Assembly: GCA_016719055.1 (NCBI GenBank)
Contig: JADKAW010000002.1
Location: 1 to 64,000 of the forward strand
Source: Candidatus Rhodoferax mariagerensis
GTDB taxonomy: Bacteria; Pseudomonadota; Gammaproteobacteria; Burkholderiales; Burkholderiaceae_C
DNA: 64,000 bases
Direction of reading: 5' to 3'
A program made the position numbers and the translations under genes. A model generated the notes under the pieces. It saw only the letters and a list, made by a program, of their open reading frames with translations. It did not search any database and was not told where the DNA came from. Shown one piece after another: positions 1-8,755 of the stretch. Positions within the stretch are counted from its first letter, which is position 1; each line of letters opens with the position of its first letter.

Positions 1-111
1 GAGGGCGATATAGCCCGCAGCCACCAGCAGTTGCCCGGCGAGGCGCACTGCTTCGGTTTTGTTGCTGGCCTGGGCATTCAGTTGTACGCAGGCGGTCGTC
101 ATGGTTTCCAT
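1..111 (-). CDS. PTS fructose EIIA-type protein, N-terminal part
   Basis: Only the first 37 codons lie in the window. The peptide begins METMTTACVQLNAQASNKTE and continues RLAGQLLVAAGYIAL, which resembles the N-terminus of the fructose-specific EIIA domain of FruB-type multiphosphoryl transfer proteins, which pass phosphate from PEP to incoming fructose. An AAGGAG ribosome site 6 bases upstream supports the start at 111; a second ATG in frame lies at 102. It is divergent from a LacI-family gene with shared operators between them, the usual layout of a fru operon. The assignment rests on a short fragment. Confidence 0.65.
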   Translation of the reverse strand, partial: METMTTACVQLNAQASNKTEAVRLAGQLLVAAGYIAL

Positions 112-152
112 CCGGGTCTCCTTGCTGGTTGATGGCGTTTTTGAAGAAGCTC

Positions 153-166
153 TGTAATCGTTTACA
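153..166. promoter_or_regulatory. LacI-type operator 1
   Basis: TGTAATCGTTTACA is a near-perfect palindrome matching the second operator 20 bp downstream at 13 of 14 positions. It sits 42 bp upstream of the PTS gene start, where a repressor would control that gene. Confidence 0.6.
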
Positions 167-172
167 TCTGTA

Positions 173-186
173 TGTAATCGATTACA
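173..186. promoter_or_regulatory. LacI-type operator 2
   Basis: TGTAATCGATTACA is a perfect 14-bp palindrome with the central CG typical of LacI/GalR-family operators. Its start is 20 bp from that of operator 1, roughly two helical turns. Confidence 0.65.
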
Positions 187-313
187 TTTTTGATTATCAA
201 ACAAAACCCGGCGTTGTGGTACCTTTATTCGCACTATTTTTAAAAATAGTTGCGTAAAGAGGCCTTAAAAAGGTCGCGGTTCAAGGAGGTGCCTGCATCT
301 GATGCACAATTAT

Positions 314-327
314 CGCAATCGATTACA
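314..327. promoter_or_regulatory. LacI-type operator 3
   Basis: CGCAATCGATTACA matches operator 2 at 12 of 14 positions and lies 18 bp before the regulator's start codon, so it probably mediates autoregulation, and possibly looping to operators 1 and 2 about 140 bp away. Confidence 0.55.
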
Positions 328-344
328 TTTTTTTTGGAGGCATG

Positions 345-1344
345 ATGGTCAAAATCGTGGATGTGGCCAGGCAGGCCGGGGTGTCAACCGCCTCGGTGTC
401 ACGCGTAATGTCGGGGCTGCCTGGCATCAGCGACGAGACGCGGGCACGCGTCAACGCAGCGGTCAAGTTGCTGGGGTACCGGCCCGATCTGGCGGCACGG
501 CGGCTACGTTCGGGCAAAACCGACACGCTCGGCCTGATCGTCTCGGACATCCGCAACCCCTTCTTCACCGAAATCAGCCGCGCGGTGGAAGACGTGGCCT
601 ACCAGAGCAGCATGCGGGTGTTTTTGTGCAACGCCGATGAAGACCCAGACAAGGAGGCTTTATCTGCAGATGATGCGTGACGAGAACGTCAGCGGTGTCA
701 TCCTCTCGCCCACCCTTTCTTTGCTCAAGCATCTGAACACCGGGGACTATCCGTTTCCGCTGGTGCTGGTGGATCGCTGCGAGCGCGATACCGATGCCGA
801 TGCAGTGGTGCTTGACAACTTTGATGCCAGCCACCGCCTGACCGAGCACCTGATCGCGCAGGGCTGCCGAAGCATTGTTTTTTTGTACGGGTCGGTCGGC
901 TCGACCGGGCCACAGCGGCACCAGGGTTATCTGGCAGCCATGTTGGCAGCCGGCCTGGAGCCGCAGGCCGAGCCGATTGCCCCGCGCAGCGAGCGCGCGC
1001 GTGAAGTGGCCGCCGTGCTGCTGCAGCGCCGCCCGCTGCCGGATGCGCTGGTGGCCAGCAGCGGGCTGGTGCTGCTGGGGATTGCCGAGGCGATCAAGGC
1101 TGCCGGCATCAAGGTGCCAACGGATACGGCCATCGCCGGCTTTGACGATCTGCCCTGGACCAGCCTGATGACGCCCGACATCACCGTGATGCGCCAGCCG
1201 ACCAACGAGATCGGTCAGGCCGCCATCCGGCTGCTGCTTGAGCGGGTGGCGTTGCCCGAGCGGGCGGTGCGGCGCGTGGTGCTGCGCGGCGAGCTGCTGG
1301 TGCGCGGATCAACGCAGCGCAAAGAATATGCTTTGCCCGGCTGA
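345..1344 (+). pseudogene. LacI-family fructose-type regulator, frameshifted
   Basis: The first frame (345-680) encodes a LacI helix-turn-helix (MVKIVDVARQAGVSTASVSR) and the start of the sugar-binding domain up to NADEDPDKEA. The second frame (usable from about 661, open to 1344) resumes at LYLQMMRDENVSGVILSP and runs through the periplasmic-binding-like domain (VAIAGFDDLPW-type region, DTAIAGFDDLPWTSLMTPD). Together they make a normal-length protein of about 333 residues, so a one-base gain or two-base loss near 650-662 is the only defect. Start 345 is preferred over 342 because GGAGG at 336-340 is too close to 342. The gene is divergent from the PTS gene and flanked by its likely operators. 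It is either inactive or the frameshift is a sequence error. Confidence 0.75.
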
Positions 1345-1354
1345 AATTCACCGA

Positions 1355-1684
1355 TTTATAACTACTGTCCGGCCAAAAGTCGAACAAAATCAATTGGTTA
1401 GAGACGGGTGTTGGTTGGCTTTGTAAGTCATCGGCTTGCATGGCGCATGAATCATGGGTTTTCTCGCAAACCGAGACCGACATAATCTGTAGACAAGTGT
1501 AGAGCGAGGAGTTCAGTTGCAGCTCCTTTTTGACAATGGCGATCAACACCTGGGTGGCGATGGCGCACCAGATTTGCGTCTTTACCGCGTTCCCGCTGGT
1601 GTACAAAAATTTCCTTGTTCGCAAGTGCTGCTTGATCCACTTGAAGAGCAATTCGACCTGCCAGCGGTTCTTGCAAATTTATTT
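1355..1684 (-). mobile_element. IS4-type transposase, C-terminal relic
   Basis: Reading the minus strand gives KNRWQVELLFKWIKQHL, then KTQIWCAIATQVLIAIVKKE and ending near NQLILFDF. This is the conserved C-terminal block of an IS4-family DDE transposase (YREK-like KNRWQVE region with the catalytic Glu). The frame is blocked by a stop just upstream at about 1685, where an interspersed repeat begins, so roughly the first two thirds of the transposase is missing. The sequence CTACTGTCCGGCC around 1363 may be the remaining IS end. It is not functional. Confidence 0.75.
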
Positions 1685-1730
1685 TGATAGCTGCCAGCGC
1701 AATACCCACGTGGGTTAAAGGCTGATTTGT
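1681..1730 (+). repeat. Interspersed repeat copy 1 (SIR family)
   Basis: Core TGATAGCTGCCAGCGCAATA followed by a degenerate centre and AAAGGCTGATTT. It matches the copies at 2835, 3022 and 5015. It abuts the truncated end of the IS4-type relic. Confidence 0.7.
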
Positions 1731-1808
1731 TTTAATTTTTAAACACTGTGGCAAATGCGCTGCCTGGATGGAGCGAAGCGGAATCCGGGTTTTCATTCAT
1801 CGGCATCA

Positions 1809-2236
1809 TCACAGACCTTGCGGTGGCGCAACAAACTCAAAGGGGTTGATGATCTGCATGCCGCAAGCCAAAAATCCCCGCACATTGCGGGTGGCAATCA
1901 CCAGGCCATGCTCTTGGGCAGTCGCGGCGATCAGTATGTCCGGGGTGCTGCGGATGATGCCCTGGGCCTGGAAATGACCCCGCAGAATACCGGCACGCTG
2001 GGCGATGGACGCGGTTACCGGATAGACCGCATGCATCCGCTGCACCAGGGCGTTAAACAATGCCAGCTTGCGGGCATTGGGTTGCCAGGCCAGCCCAAAG
2101 TTGGCTTCTTCTATGGACACGGCAGACAAGGCCAGCAGCGACACCGCCTGCAACCAGTGCATGACCGGTGCGTCGGGTGTTGTCTTGACAAACTCGCGAT
2201 GACGTTGGTCTCGGCAAGATGAATGGTTTGCGCCAT
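1809..2236 (-). pseudogene. PIN-domain (VapC/FitB-like) toxin, frameshifted
   Basis: The start MAQTIHLAETNVIAS (from 2236) is the first PIN strand, and after a one-base loss near 2198 the downstream frame continues EFVKTTPDAPVMHWLQAVSL through SAVSIEEANFGLAW to TPDILIAATAQEHGLVIATRN and NPFEF, the remaining PIN-domain signature with its acidic residues. The usual first catalytic Asp (LDTN) reads AETN here. PIN toxins are ribonucleases cleaving tRNA or rRNA; this one looks dead by both frameshift and the D-to-E change. It sits 13 bases after the antitoxin gene, as in a normal operon. Confidence 0.7.
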
Positions 2237-2249
2237 GAGGGTGGTCGAT

Positions 2250-2549
2250 TCAGGCCGGATCAGCGAATGGGTTGGCGCGAGTCCAGGCGGACTGGCGGAC
2301 TTCTGAGGCAGCACCGGGCGTTGCCAGCCCGGCCTCGTCATCGGGCGCATAGGTTTCGCGCAATTGCACAAGCTGGCTGTAAAAAGTGTCGGCGGCGGGC
2401 TTGATGGCCGCCTGGCTTTGTCTGAAATAGTCAGCCGACACCGGCGCCGCTACCGGCGTGCTTCGTTTGGCAATGACCTGTGGTGCCTGCTGCGCGGCGG
2501 CGATCAAGGCAGAAAATTGTTGCCGCGACTGGGCTGTAGAGGCGGACAT
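2250..2549 (-). CDS. Phd/YefM-like antitoxin
   Basis: This 99-residue protein has the SRQQFSALIAAAQQAPQVI pattern of Phd/YefM antitoxins (a short DNA-binding N-terminal domain, normally followed by TP-V-VV strands; here STPVAAPVSADYF). The C-terminal half would wrap the toxin. It precedes the broken PIN toxin at 1809-2236 by 13 bases, in the expected antitoxin-first order. The start has no clear ribosome site. With its toxin frameshifted, it may be an orphan antitoxin that can still repress its own promoter or protect against related toxins. Confidence 0.6.
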   Translation of the reverse strand: MSASTAQSRQQFSALIAAAQQAPQVIAKRSTPVAAPVSADYFRQSQAAIKPAADTFYSQLVQLRETYAPDDEAGLATPGAASEVRQSAWTRANPFADPA

Positions 2550-2834
2550 AAGCCTTGGTTTTGTACATTTGGAATGTTCATTTTAGGCATCGAAAGCAGC
2601 TCATCGCTGGTCGATGGTGCCTAACTTTGGCGGCGGCCAAGCTGCACAGTCCAGAAGCCTGTCGCATGCACCATGACAGCAAAATTTCATCCTGCAAGAA
2701 CTGCCCGGCGGGGCTTGACGCCCAAGCGTGCTGATGTTCTGCCTGAAGCCGAACGCTGGCTGCATGAGCCGGATATGAAGCAGAAGCTGACAGGCCAGCG
2801 TGTCATCCTTGCGGGTTCGTCTTGGTGGCATGTC

Positions 2835-2890
2835 ATTTTTGATAGCTGCCAGCGCAACATCTACGAGGGCTACAGGCTGATTTCTTATAA
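2835..2890 (+). repeat. Interspersed repeat copy 2 (SIR family)
   Basis: TTTTTGATAGCTGCCAGCGC, then AACATCTACGAGGGCTACAG and GCTGATTTCTTATA. It shares the AGCTGCC-GCGCAA core and the GGGCTACAGGCTG tail with the copies at 3022 and 5015. Confidence 0.75.
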
Positions 2891-2931
2891 ATTTAGCAAG
2901 CATTGTGGCGAATGCGTTGGCTGGGCAGCGT

Positions 2932-2947
2932 TGTCTGTCTGTCTGTC
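2932..2947 (+). repeat. TGTC tandem repeat (4 units)
   Basis: Four perfect TGTC units in non-coding DNA just downstream of repeat copy 2. No function is apparent. Confidence 0.8.
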
Positions 2948-3021
2948 TGGCCAAAAGCTGAACACATTCTGATAGCATGAAATCATCATGCACAAAGGAG
3001 TGAGCCCGGACATCGATTCAA

Positions 3022-3076
3022 GCTTTATAGCTGCCGGCGCAATATCCACAGGGGCTACAGGCTGTTTTTCTATAAA
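3022..3076 (+). repeat. Interspersed repeat copy 3 (SIR family)
   Basis: CTTTATAGCTGCCGGCGCAA then TATCCACAGGGGCTACAGGC and a T-rich end. It lies 130 bp from copy 2 in the same orientation. Confidence 0.75.
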
Positions 3077-3334
3077 TCTGTCGAATGACAAGCGGGCGCA
3101 GGCGACGCTAGCGCAGGCATAAATTTGCACGGGCGCATACCAAAACACTTCATGCCCTTGACGGTACGACCGCCCCGGCCTTGATCTCGACCTCGATCAG
3201 GCCACCATGTGCCAGATGTCCCTGGCGACACCTTGCGATGCACGTCCAGGCAAGTTTTGACTTGACGCTCGCCAAATGCCACAATGACTCATTAACAAGT
3301 CAATATAGCCTTCATGGCGTTTTAATGAATCAAA

Positions 3335-3673
3335 ATGTCAAAACCGATCGCACGCCCTTATTCTCAGTACAACCTTGACGCGTTGCAGTTGCTTGGGCAA
3401 CTCGTGCGCGAGGGGCGACTGGCAAAGGCGCTCACCACGACAGACCTCGCCATGCGAGCTGGCATTTCACGCGCGTTACTCCAGCGAATTGAGCGCGGCG
3501 ACCCCAGTTGCTCCATCGGTGCCGTGTTCGAGACCGCTGCCATCTGCGGTGTTGCGCTGTTTGAGTCGAGTGCGCGTCAACTGGCAGTCAAGTTGGCGAA
3601 CCATGGCGAAAAAATGGCATTGCTCCCCAAGTCGGTCAGGGCCGGAAAAAAGGAGGTGAACGATGACTTCTGA
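3335..3673 (+). CDS. hipB: HipB-like XRE antitoxin
   Basis: A 112-residue DNA-binding antitoxin with an XRE helix-turn-helix at about residues 30-62 (LTTTDLAMRAGISRALLQRI then ERGDPSCSIGAVFETAAI). It would repress the hipBA promoter and hold the HipA kinase inactive. It overlaps hipA by 11 bases, and a very strong AAAGGAGG site for hipA lies inside its 3' end, so the two are translated together. A CATTAA...TTAATG inverted repeat just upstream (about 3291-3322) may be part of the operator. Assignment is mainly by context and fold. Confidence 0.8.
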   Translation: MSKPIARPYSQYNLDALQLLGQLVREGRLAKALTTTDLAMRAGISRALLQRIERGDPSCSIGAVFETAAICGVALFESSARQLAVKLANHGEKMALLPKSVRAGKKEVNDDF

Positions 3674-4949
3674 CATCGCGTCGGCGTACACCCAAGCCTA
3701 TGTCTGGATTTGGTTGCCAAATTCAGCGGCACCCGTCGTCGCTGGCGTGTTGTCTCGCGACCAGAAGCAGTTGATTTTTAACTATGGGCGCAGCTATCTG
3801 GCGCGCGCCGATGCCATTGCCATCTATGCCCCGGAGTTACCGTTGCAAGCCGGGGCCATACCCCTGTTGCCCGGCTTGGCCATGCCGGGCTGCATTCGCG
3901 ATGCATCGCCGGACGCCTGGGGGCGGCGCGTGCTGATCAACCGCAAACACGGCGCACGCGGTGCGGATGCAGCGACTATTGAACTCGACGAGCTGACTTA
4001 TCTGCTGGAGTCGGGCTCCGACAGAATTGGTGCGCTCGATTTTCAGCTTTCACCAACCCGGTATCTGCCGCGACGGGCGCAGCAAGTCTCACTGGAAGAG
4101 CTGTTGACTGCCGCTGAAAAAGTAGAACACGGGATACCATTGTCAGCCGGACTGGATCTGGCATTGCAACACGGCACCTCTCTGGGTGGCGCTCGCCCCA
4201 AGGTGCTGATGGAAGACGGCAACCGTCAATTGATTGCCAAGTTTTCAGCGAGCAATGACCTCTATAACGTTGTCAAGGCCGAGTTCATCGCCATGCGTCT
4301 GGCCGCGCAAGTGGGCCTGGACGTGGCCCCGGTCCAACTGACCTCTGCGCTGGGCAAAGATGTGCTGCTGATCGAGCGGTTTGATCGCCAATGCCATCAG
4401 TCGGGTTGGCTCCGGCGCGCCATGGTGTCTGCACTGACGATGCTGGAGTTTGATGAAATGATGGCAGCCTATGCCAGCTACGAGAAGCTGGCGGAGATCA
4501 TCCGCCATCGTTTTCTGGATCCGAAGACAACGTTGCGAGAGCTGTTCGGCCGGATTGTCTTCAACATCCTGTGCGGCAACACCGACGACCATGCTCGAAA
4601 TCATGCGGCGTTCTGGGACGGCCAGCATCTGGCATTGACACCAGCTTACGATATTTGCCCTCAGCCACGCGCCGGCCAGGAGGCATCACAGGCCATGCTG
4701 ATTTCCGGCGGTGACCGCCGCAGCCAACTGACTTCCTGCATGGCAGCAGCCCCCATTTTTCTTCTCAAACCAGCGGACGCGATTGGAATTGTCAACACCC
4801 AAGTCACGTTGATTGAACAGGAGTGGAACACCGTCTGCGGCGAAGCCAACTTGAGCGAAGTTGATCGCAACTTTTTCTGGCGAAGGCAATTCCTGAATCC
4901 GTTTGCGTTTTATGGCGCACCAGATGAGGTTCGTATGCCACAGGGTTGA
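3663..4949 (+). CDS. hipA: HipA-like serine/threonine kinase toxin
   Basis: A 428-residue HipA-family kinase. HipA kinases phosphorylate glutamyl-tRNA synthetase or other targets and induce dormancy. Visible parts are the N-terminal HipA domain, the nucleotide-binding loop TSLGGARPK (about 172-180), the catalytic GNTDDHARNHA (305-315, Asp309 as the likely base) and a metal-binding YDICP (329-333), so it looks catalytically complete. The start follows a strong AAAGGAGGTGAACG site and overlaps hipB. It is flanked on both sides by interspersed repeats and transposase relics, suggesting an acquired module. Confidence 0.88.
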   Translation: MTSDIASAYTQAYVWIWLPNSAAPVVAGVLSRDQKQLIFNYGRSYLARADAIAIYAPELPLQAGAIPLLPGLAMPGCIRDASPDAWGRRVLINRKHGARGADAATIELDELTYLLESGSDRIGALDFQLSPTRYLPRRAQQVSLEELLTAAEKVEHGIPLSAGLDLALQHGTSLGGARPKVLMEDGNRQLIAKFSASNDLYNVVKAEFIAMRLAAQVGLDVAPVQLTSALGKDVLLIERFDRQCHQSGWLRRAMVSALTMLEFDEMMAAYASYEKLAEIIRHRFLDPKTTLRELFGRIVFNILCGNTDDHARNHAAFWDGQHLALTPAYDICPQPRAGQEASQAMLISGGDRRSQLTSCMAAAPIFLLKPADAIGIVNTQVTLIEQEWNTVCGEANLSEVDRNFFWRRQFLNPFAFYGAPDEVRMPQG

Positions 4950-5014
4950 GCCTCGGCTGGTTGGTCGAAATCGGTTTCAATCCCTGCTGTGGAATGCTGA
5001 ATCATGCAAACCAT

Positions 5015-5066
5015 CATTTATGATAGCTGCCAGCGCAATATCCACAGGCACTACAGGCTGTTTCGT
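5015..5066 (+). repeat. Interspersed repeat copy 4 (SIR family)
   Basis: TTATGATAGCTGCCAGCGCA, then ATATCCACAGGCACTACAGG and CTGTTTCG. It lies 66 bp downstream of the hipA stop codon. Confidence 0.75.
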
Positions 5067-5112
5067 GATCCTGTTATTGGCTTGATCTGATTGAGGTTGT
5101 TGCGTTGGTGCA

Positions 5113-5480
<368 letters not shown>

Positions 5481-5505
5481 CTCCAGGAGGCGATCAATTC
5501 CAGCA

Positions 5506-5552
5506 ATTTCAATAGCTACTAGCGCATACCCCATAAGGGTTGGAGGCCAATT
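5506..5552 (+). repeat. Interspersed repeat copy 5 (SIR family)
   Basis: TTTCAATAGCTACTAGCGCA followed by TACCCCATAAGGGTTGGAGG and CCAATT. A more diverged subtype (AGCTACTAGCGCATA, GGGTTGGAGGC) similar to the copies inside trmB and metG. Confidence 0.7.
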
Positions 5553-5658
5553 AAGCGTTATATCGCGCCGATTCTGGGTGTGCCTGGACGACATCAGTAC
5601 CGCAGCCAAGCGCCAGCTGTTGCCCTGAAGCATCGCTTGCCACGACGACCAGGTAGGC

Positions 5659-7560
5659 TCACTTGGTGGCATCGGCGACGAAGTGTTTGTCCCATCGGCG
5701 GGTGGCCAACACGGAATCAATGTGCCGCGCAATCTTGACAATGGGCATGGTGTTTGATCCGTTATCCTTCCAGATCGAAACTTGCCCATCACCGTAACTC
5801 ACACGGACCGTTTCGCCATCCATCGTGACAGACCCGGTACCGGTTGACGTATCAACGGGCAGACGCTCACCATGAAAGGCACGCACCAACTCGGCGATGA
5901 TCGGCTCCTGAATCGACGCGGCGACTGGTGAGATCCGATACTCACGGTACGACGATTGTTCGTAGAGCGTGCCGCGATACGGCAACGCGACCGCGCCGGT
6001 GCGCGGCGACACAAAATAGTTGCCACGCTCATCACGCGTCCAAGTGAAATAGTTGTCGAAGAACGCGCGATCGGCATCGAGCCAACTGCCGGTTGCCGTC
6101 CGCGCTGCACCGACCGGAACGCTGCGCCGTGCACCCGTGGTGATGGTGATCTGATCCACGATCATCCCTTCGCCAGACGGGTTACGAAGAATGCGCGCGA
6201 AGTGCTGCTCGTCGGGCGAGAGTGACAGCGCTGGCAGCATCAGCAACTCGTCGGCGCTCACCTCCAGCACCAAACGATGCACGAGGCGTGTACGCGTATC
6301 GAGTACGGCACGAGGGAACCAGTAAAGGCCAGGATCTCGCAACGTCTTCCAGTCGATGTAGCCCTTCGGATCGGTCATCGGGGTACGCGGCGCGACCCGT
6401 CCATCCGCCGACGCCCCGGAAAGACGTGAGGCCAGACGCCCATTCATCGTTGTACTGATCAAGCTTGACCGCACCTGTTCACCGTCCGGCTGCACAAGAT
6501 AACTAAAGCCGTACCTGAAGTGCGCATCGCTGCGCGTCACCGACACCACAAGCGCTGGGGTCTCACCAGGAATCACGGCGATGCCGGTGGCCAGCGTGTA
6601 AGCAAGCACCGAATCTGCGGGGACTGGTTCGTCAGGCTTCCACGGATCAGGGACAAATTCGTCGCGCGCATTGCCGTTCACGGTGACAGGTTTTCCGTGA
6701 TAACTGATCCGATAAACGGCATTTGCGCTGTACGCAGACTCGCCCACATCCATCTGTCGCGCTTCAAGCGACTCGGCGATCATGTCGAGCGCGAACGGTC
6801 CGATGGTGGTGCGACGAATTGGCTCCGACCGTTTCACGACGCGATAACGATACCGCACGCCGTCTGCCAAGGCGGGCGCGCCATCATGAGCGCGCGGCAT
6901 CCACTCACTCCATGCCTGCTCGGCTGGGCCAGGGTACGCCGACACCGGTAGAAGAATGCCCTCGGACTTGTTCCGTTGACCGGCACCAACACGCACGAGT
7001 CGCTCGCCGCGGCTGGTGAAGAGCTCCACCGCACCGGGCACAATTAACCGTCCGTTCTCGTGACGTGCGTCCTCAAACCACAACGGTCCACGCTTGCCGA
7101 CACGTGGCGAATTGCCGCTCAGTGCCGACAGATCCACGTAGGGCAGTTCTTCAACCCCCGGCAGCGACCTCGCCTGCGCTTCGGGCCACGAAACTTCCAC
7201 CGCCAGCATCAGTCGCTCACCTTGCAGGGTCGGTGGCACATCGGCCATCAGACGTGCGATACCGCCAATCGTCGCCAGCAGCAGCAGATAGGCACCGCCT
7301 GCCAACAACAGCGCTCGCCAATGTGTGCCAGCTCCCCCAACAAGCACGCGGCTCACCACCACGCCAATGATGAAGCCGATCACCAGCGCGAAGAGTCCCA
7401 GGAAGAGCACAAAATACCCCGACCCACCCTCGCGTGACGCAATGTGGTACCAGTCCACCGCTTGGGAGGCGAGCCACCCACCGACCAGTGCGCCCAGCGC
7501 CGCAATCACGCTGCCGACACCGAGCGATGCCAACCATGAACCCAACCATTCGCGTGTCAT
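5659..7560 (-). CDS. Large unrecognised membrane-anchored protein
   Basis: A 633-residue protein I do not recognise. The first about 105 residues hold three hydrophobic segments (about 12-34, 48-72 and 82-103); the rest is soluble, rich in beta-strand-like segments, and carries no motif I can name. Near the C-terminus SYGDGQVSIWKDNGSN and the final VLATRRWDKHFVADATK look like a folded domain. The large soluble part follows the third segment, so it may face the periplasm. The gene is complete, with no in-frame stops, between a transposase relic (5113-5480) and a group II intron relic (7970-8356). The ribosome site before 7560 is weak. It is a likely recent acquisition and a strong candidate for a protein of unknown family. 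Confidence 0.75.
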   Translation of the reverse strand: MTREWLGSWLASLGVGSVIAALGALVGGWLASQAVDWYHIASREGGSGYFVLFLGLFALVIGFIIGVVVSRVLVGGAGTHWRALLLAGGAYLLLLATIGGIARLMADVPPTLQGERLMLAVEVSWPEAQARSLPGVEELPYVDLSALSGNSPRVGKRGPLWFEDARHENGRLIVPGAVELFTSRGERLVRVGAGQRNKSEGILLPVSAYPGPAEQAWSEWMPRAHDGAPALADGVRYRYRVVKRSEPIRRTTIGPFALDMIAESLEARQMDVGESAYSANAVYRISYHGKPVTVNGNARDEFVPDPWKPDEPVPADSVLAYTLATGIAVIPGETPALVVSVTRSDAHFRYGFSYLVQPDGEQVRSSLISTTMNGRLASRLSGASADGRVAPRTPMTDPKGYIDWKTLRDPGLYWFPRAVLDTRTRLVHRLVLEVSADELLMLPALSLSPDEQHFARILRNPSGEGMIVDQITITTGARRSVPVGAARTATGSWLDADRAFFDNYFTWTRDERGNYFVSPRTGAVALPYRGTLYEQSSYREYRISPVAASIQEPIIAELVRAFHGERLPVDTSTGTGSVTMDGETVRVSYGDGQVSIWKDNGSNTMPIVKIARHIDSVLATRRWDKHFVADATK

Positions 7561-7969
7561 GCCATCGGTGGGGTGAAGGTCGCTGATATTGACGAGCTGG
7601 CGGTGCGTGAAGGCCGCCGCAAACGGTCGGGTTTGAACACAGCGCCGAGTGACTCGATGGCGAGTGAATCAGTGGGTGCCCGCGATTCGATCAACGGGTT
7701 GGGGATGGAGTGGCTTTTCAAGCACATGCGGCCCAGTATCGCACCGTGAGACAGCCCTCGATCTGCGCAAAAACCCTCACCCTCCTGACGGAAACACCCA
7801 GATTGCAGAACCTGAAACGGACCAGCTGGAATCAAATAACCTTCGTCGCGAGTGCACAACTCCCACAAAACAGCCGACCTGTAGTCATGTTTAGGCGTTG
7901 CGTCCTCGCAACGAATGCCTGGATGAATTGTTAAATTGTTCGCAGATGACCCAGAGACGAGGTCAACCA
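7561..7969. other. Gene-free stretch upstream of the 633-residue protein
   Basis: An open plus-strand frame from about 7560 to 7748 (IDELAVREGRRKR ... GMEWLFKHMRPSIAP) ends at a stop but has no start or recognisable family; it may be the tail of a lost gene. Otherwise nothing is recognised. The promoter of the minus-strand membrane protein should lie here. Confidence 0.35.
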
Positions 7970-8356
7970 GGTTGCCTGAAAGTCGGCTACCTGCTGGGTT
8001 GGAAAGCGTACTTTAAGTTGGCGCAGGAACCAAAAGTCTGGCGAGAGCTTGATGATTGGGTGCGACGGCGCTTGAGGGCGATTCAACTCAAACACTGGAA
8101 GAGAGGAGTGACAATTTATCGTGAGCTGCAAGCGCTGGGGGCATCGGCAAAGGTTGCAAAACAGGTAGCAGGAAATGCAAGCAGATGGTGGCGCAACAGT
8201 GGACGTGCGATTAAAAGCATTCTCACAAGTGCCTACTTTGACCATCTTGGAGTACCCCGATTCTCATGACCTCAACTTCTCGAACCGCCCGGTGCGGACC
8301 CGCATGCCGGGTGGTGTGGCAGGGGCGCAGTCAGAAATGGCTGCCTCCTATGCCGA
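7970..8356 (+). mobile_element. Group II intron, 3' relic (maturase C-terminus and domains V-VI)
   Basis: From about 7970 the frame reads CLKVGYLLGWKAYFKLAQEP, then ELDDWVRRRLRAIQLKHWKR and ends SRWWRNSGRAIKSIL...YFDHLGVPRFS at 8269. This is the maturase/thumb domain at the C-terminus of a group II intron-encoded reverse transcriptase; the reverse transcriptase domain itself is absent. A domain V-like hairpin follows at about 8283-8316 and a domain VI-like stem to about 8356 (ends CCGAT). Group II introns often insert 5'-truncated when reverse transcription is incomplete, which this structure fits. Confidence 0.75.
8283..8316 (+). ncRNA. Group II intron domain V-like hairpin
   Basis: ACCGCCCGGTGCGGACCCGC followed by ATGCCGGGTGGT folds into a stem (ACC/GGT, CCCGG/CCGGG, GCGG/CCGC) closed by a small loop, just downstream of the maturase stop as expected of the catalytic domain V. 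It is part of a 5'-truncated intron and so cannot splice in cis. Confidence 0.6.
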
Positions 8357-8755
8357 TTACCAGGCACTAGGGATTGAGGCCACTGCCGGGGGCATCAAAA
8401 AACTGCTCGTGTGACGTGAAAATGACGAGCTGATTGACCGCCAAAAAACACTAGTTCACGCTATGTCGTTGATTTGTATCAGTGTTTTGAGGGGTGTTAA
8501 AGATGGGTTAACGATGGGTCAGGGCAGGGTGATTGGTTCATGGGACCGGGCTTTGTGGCGAAAGGCGCGAGCAAAGGAGCTTTTGTTGGCGCACCTGCCG
8601 GCCCCGCGCGTGATTTCGTCCCAAAACCGCATGCGCATGACCCAGTCGCCAGGCCGGGCGCTTGCCGGGTAGCGATCCCACCAAAGCCTGCAAGCCCGCT
8701 TTGAACCAGGCCCGCGAGACGTGACCGTCAGTCGACTGTGCTACATTCCGTGCCC
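8357..8755. other. Gene-free stretch between intron relic and aroG leader
   Basis: A short frame continues past the intron end (TACCAGGCACTAGGGATTG..., reading YQALGIEATAGGIKKLLV with a stop at 8412-8414) and may be the tail of the disrupted host gene. The remainder shows no recognisable gene. The promoter for the aroG leader transcript should lie in the last 100 bases. Confidence 0.35.

Larger units (their letters stand above)
2550..3334. other. Non-coding accessory stretch with repeats
   Basis: No convincing gene is seen. It holds two interspersed repeat copies (2835-2890 and 3022-3076), a small TGTC tandem repeat (2932-2947), and at its right end the promoter region of hipB. Open frames here lack ribosome sites and family resemblance. 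The segment looks like an accumulation of relics between two toxin-antitoxin loci. Confidence 0.5.

Noticed and set aside
2673..2972. 99-residue frame MTAKFHPARTARRG... in the repeat-rich region
   Set aside because: It runs through an interspersed repeat and a TGTC tandem repeat, has no ribosome site and resembles no family.
7557..7868. 103-residue minus-strand frame upstream of the large membrane protein
   Set aside because: No ribosome site and no recognisable motif, and it overlaps the start of the 633-residue gene. A plus-strand open frame across the same bases is equally unconvincing.
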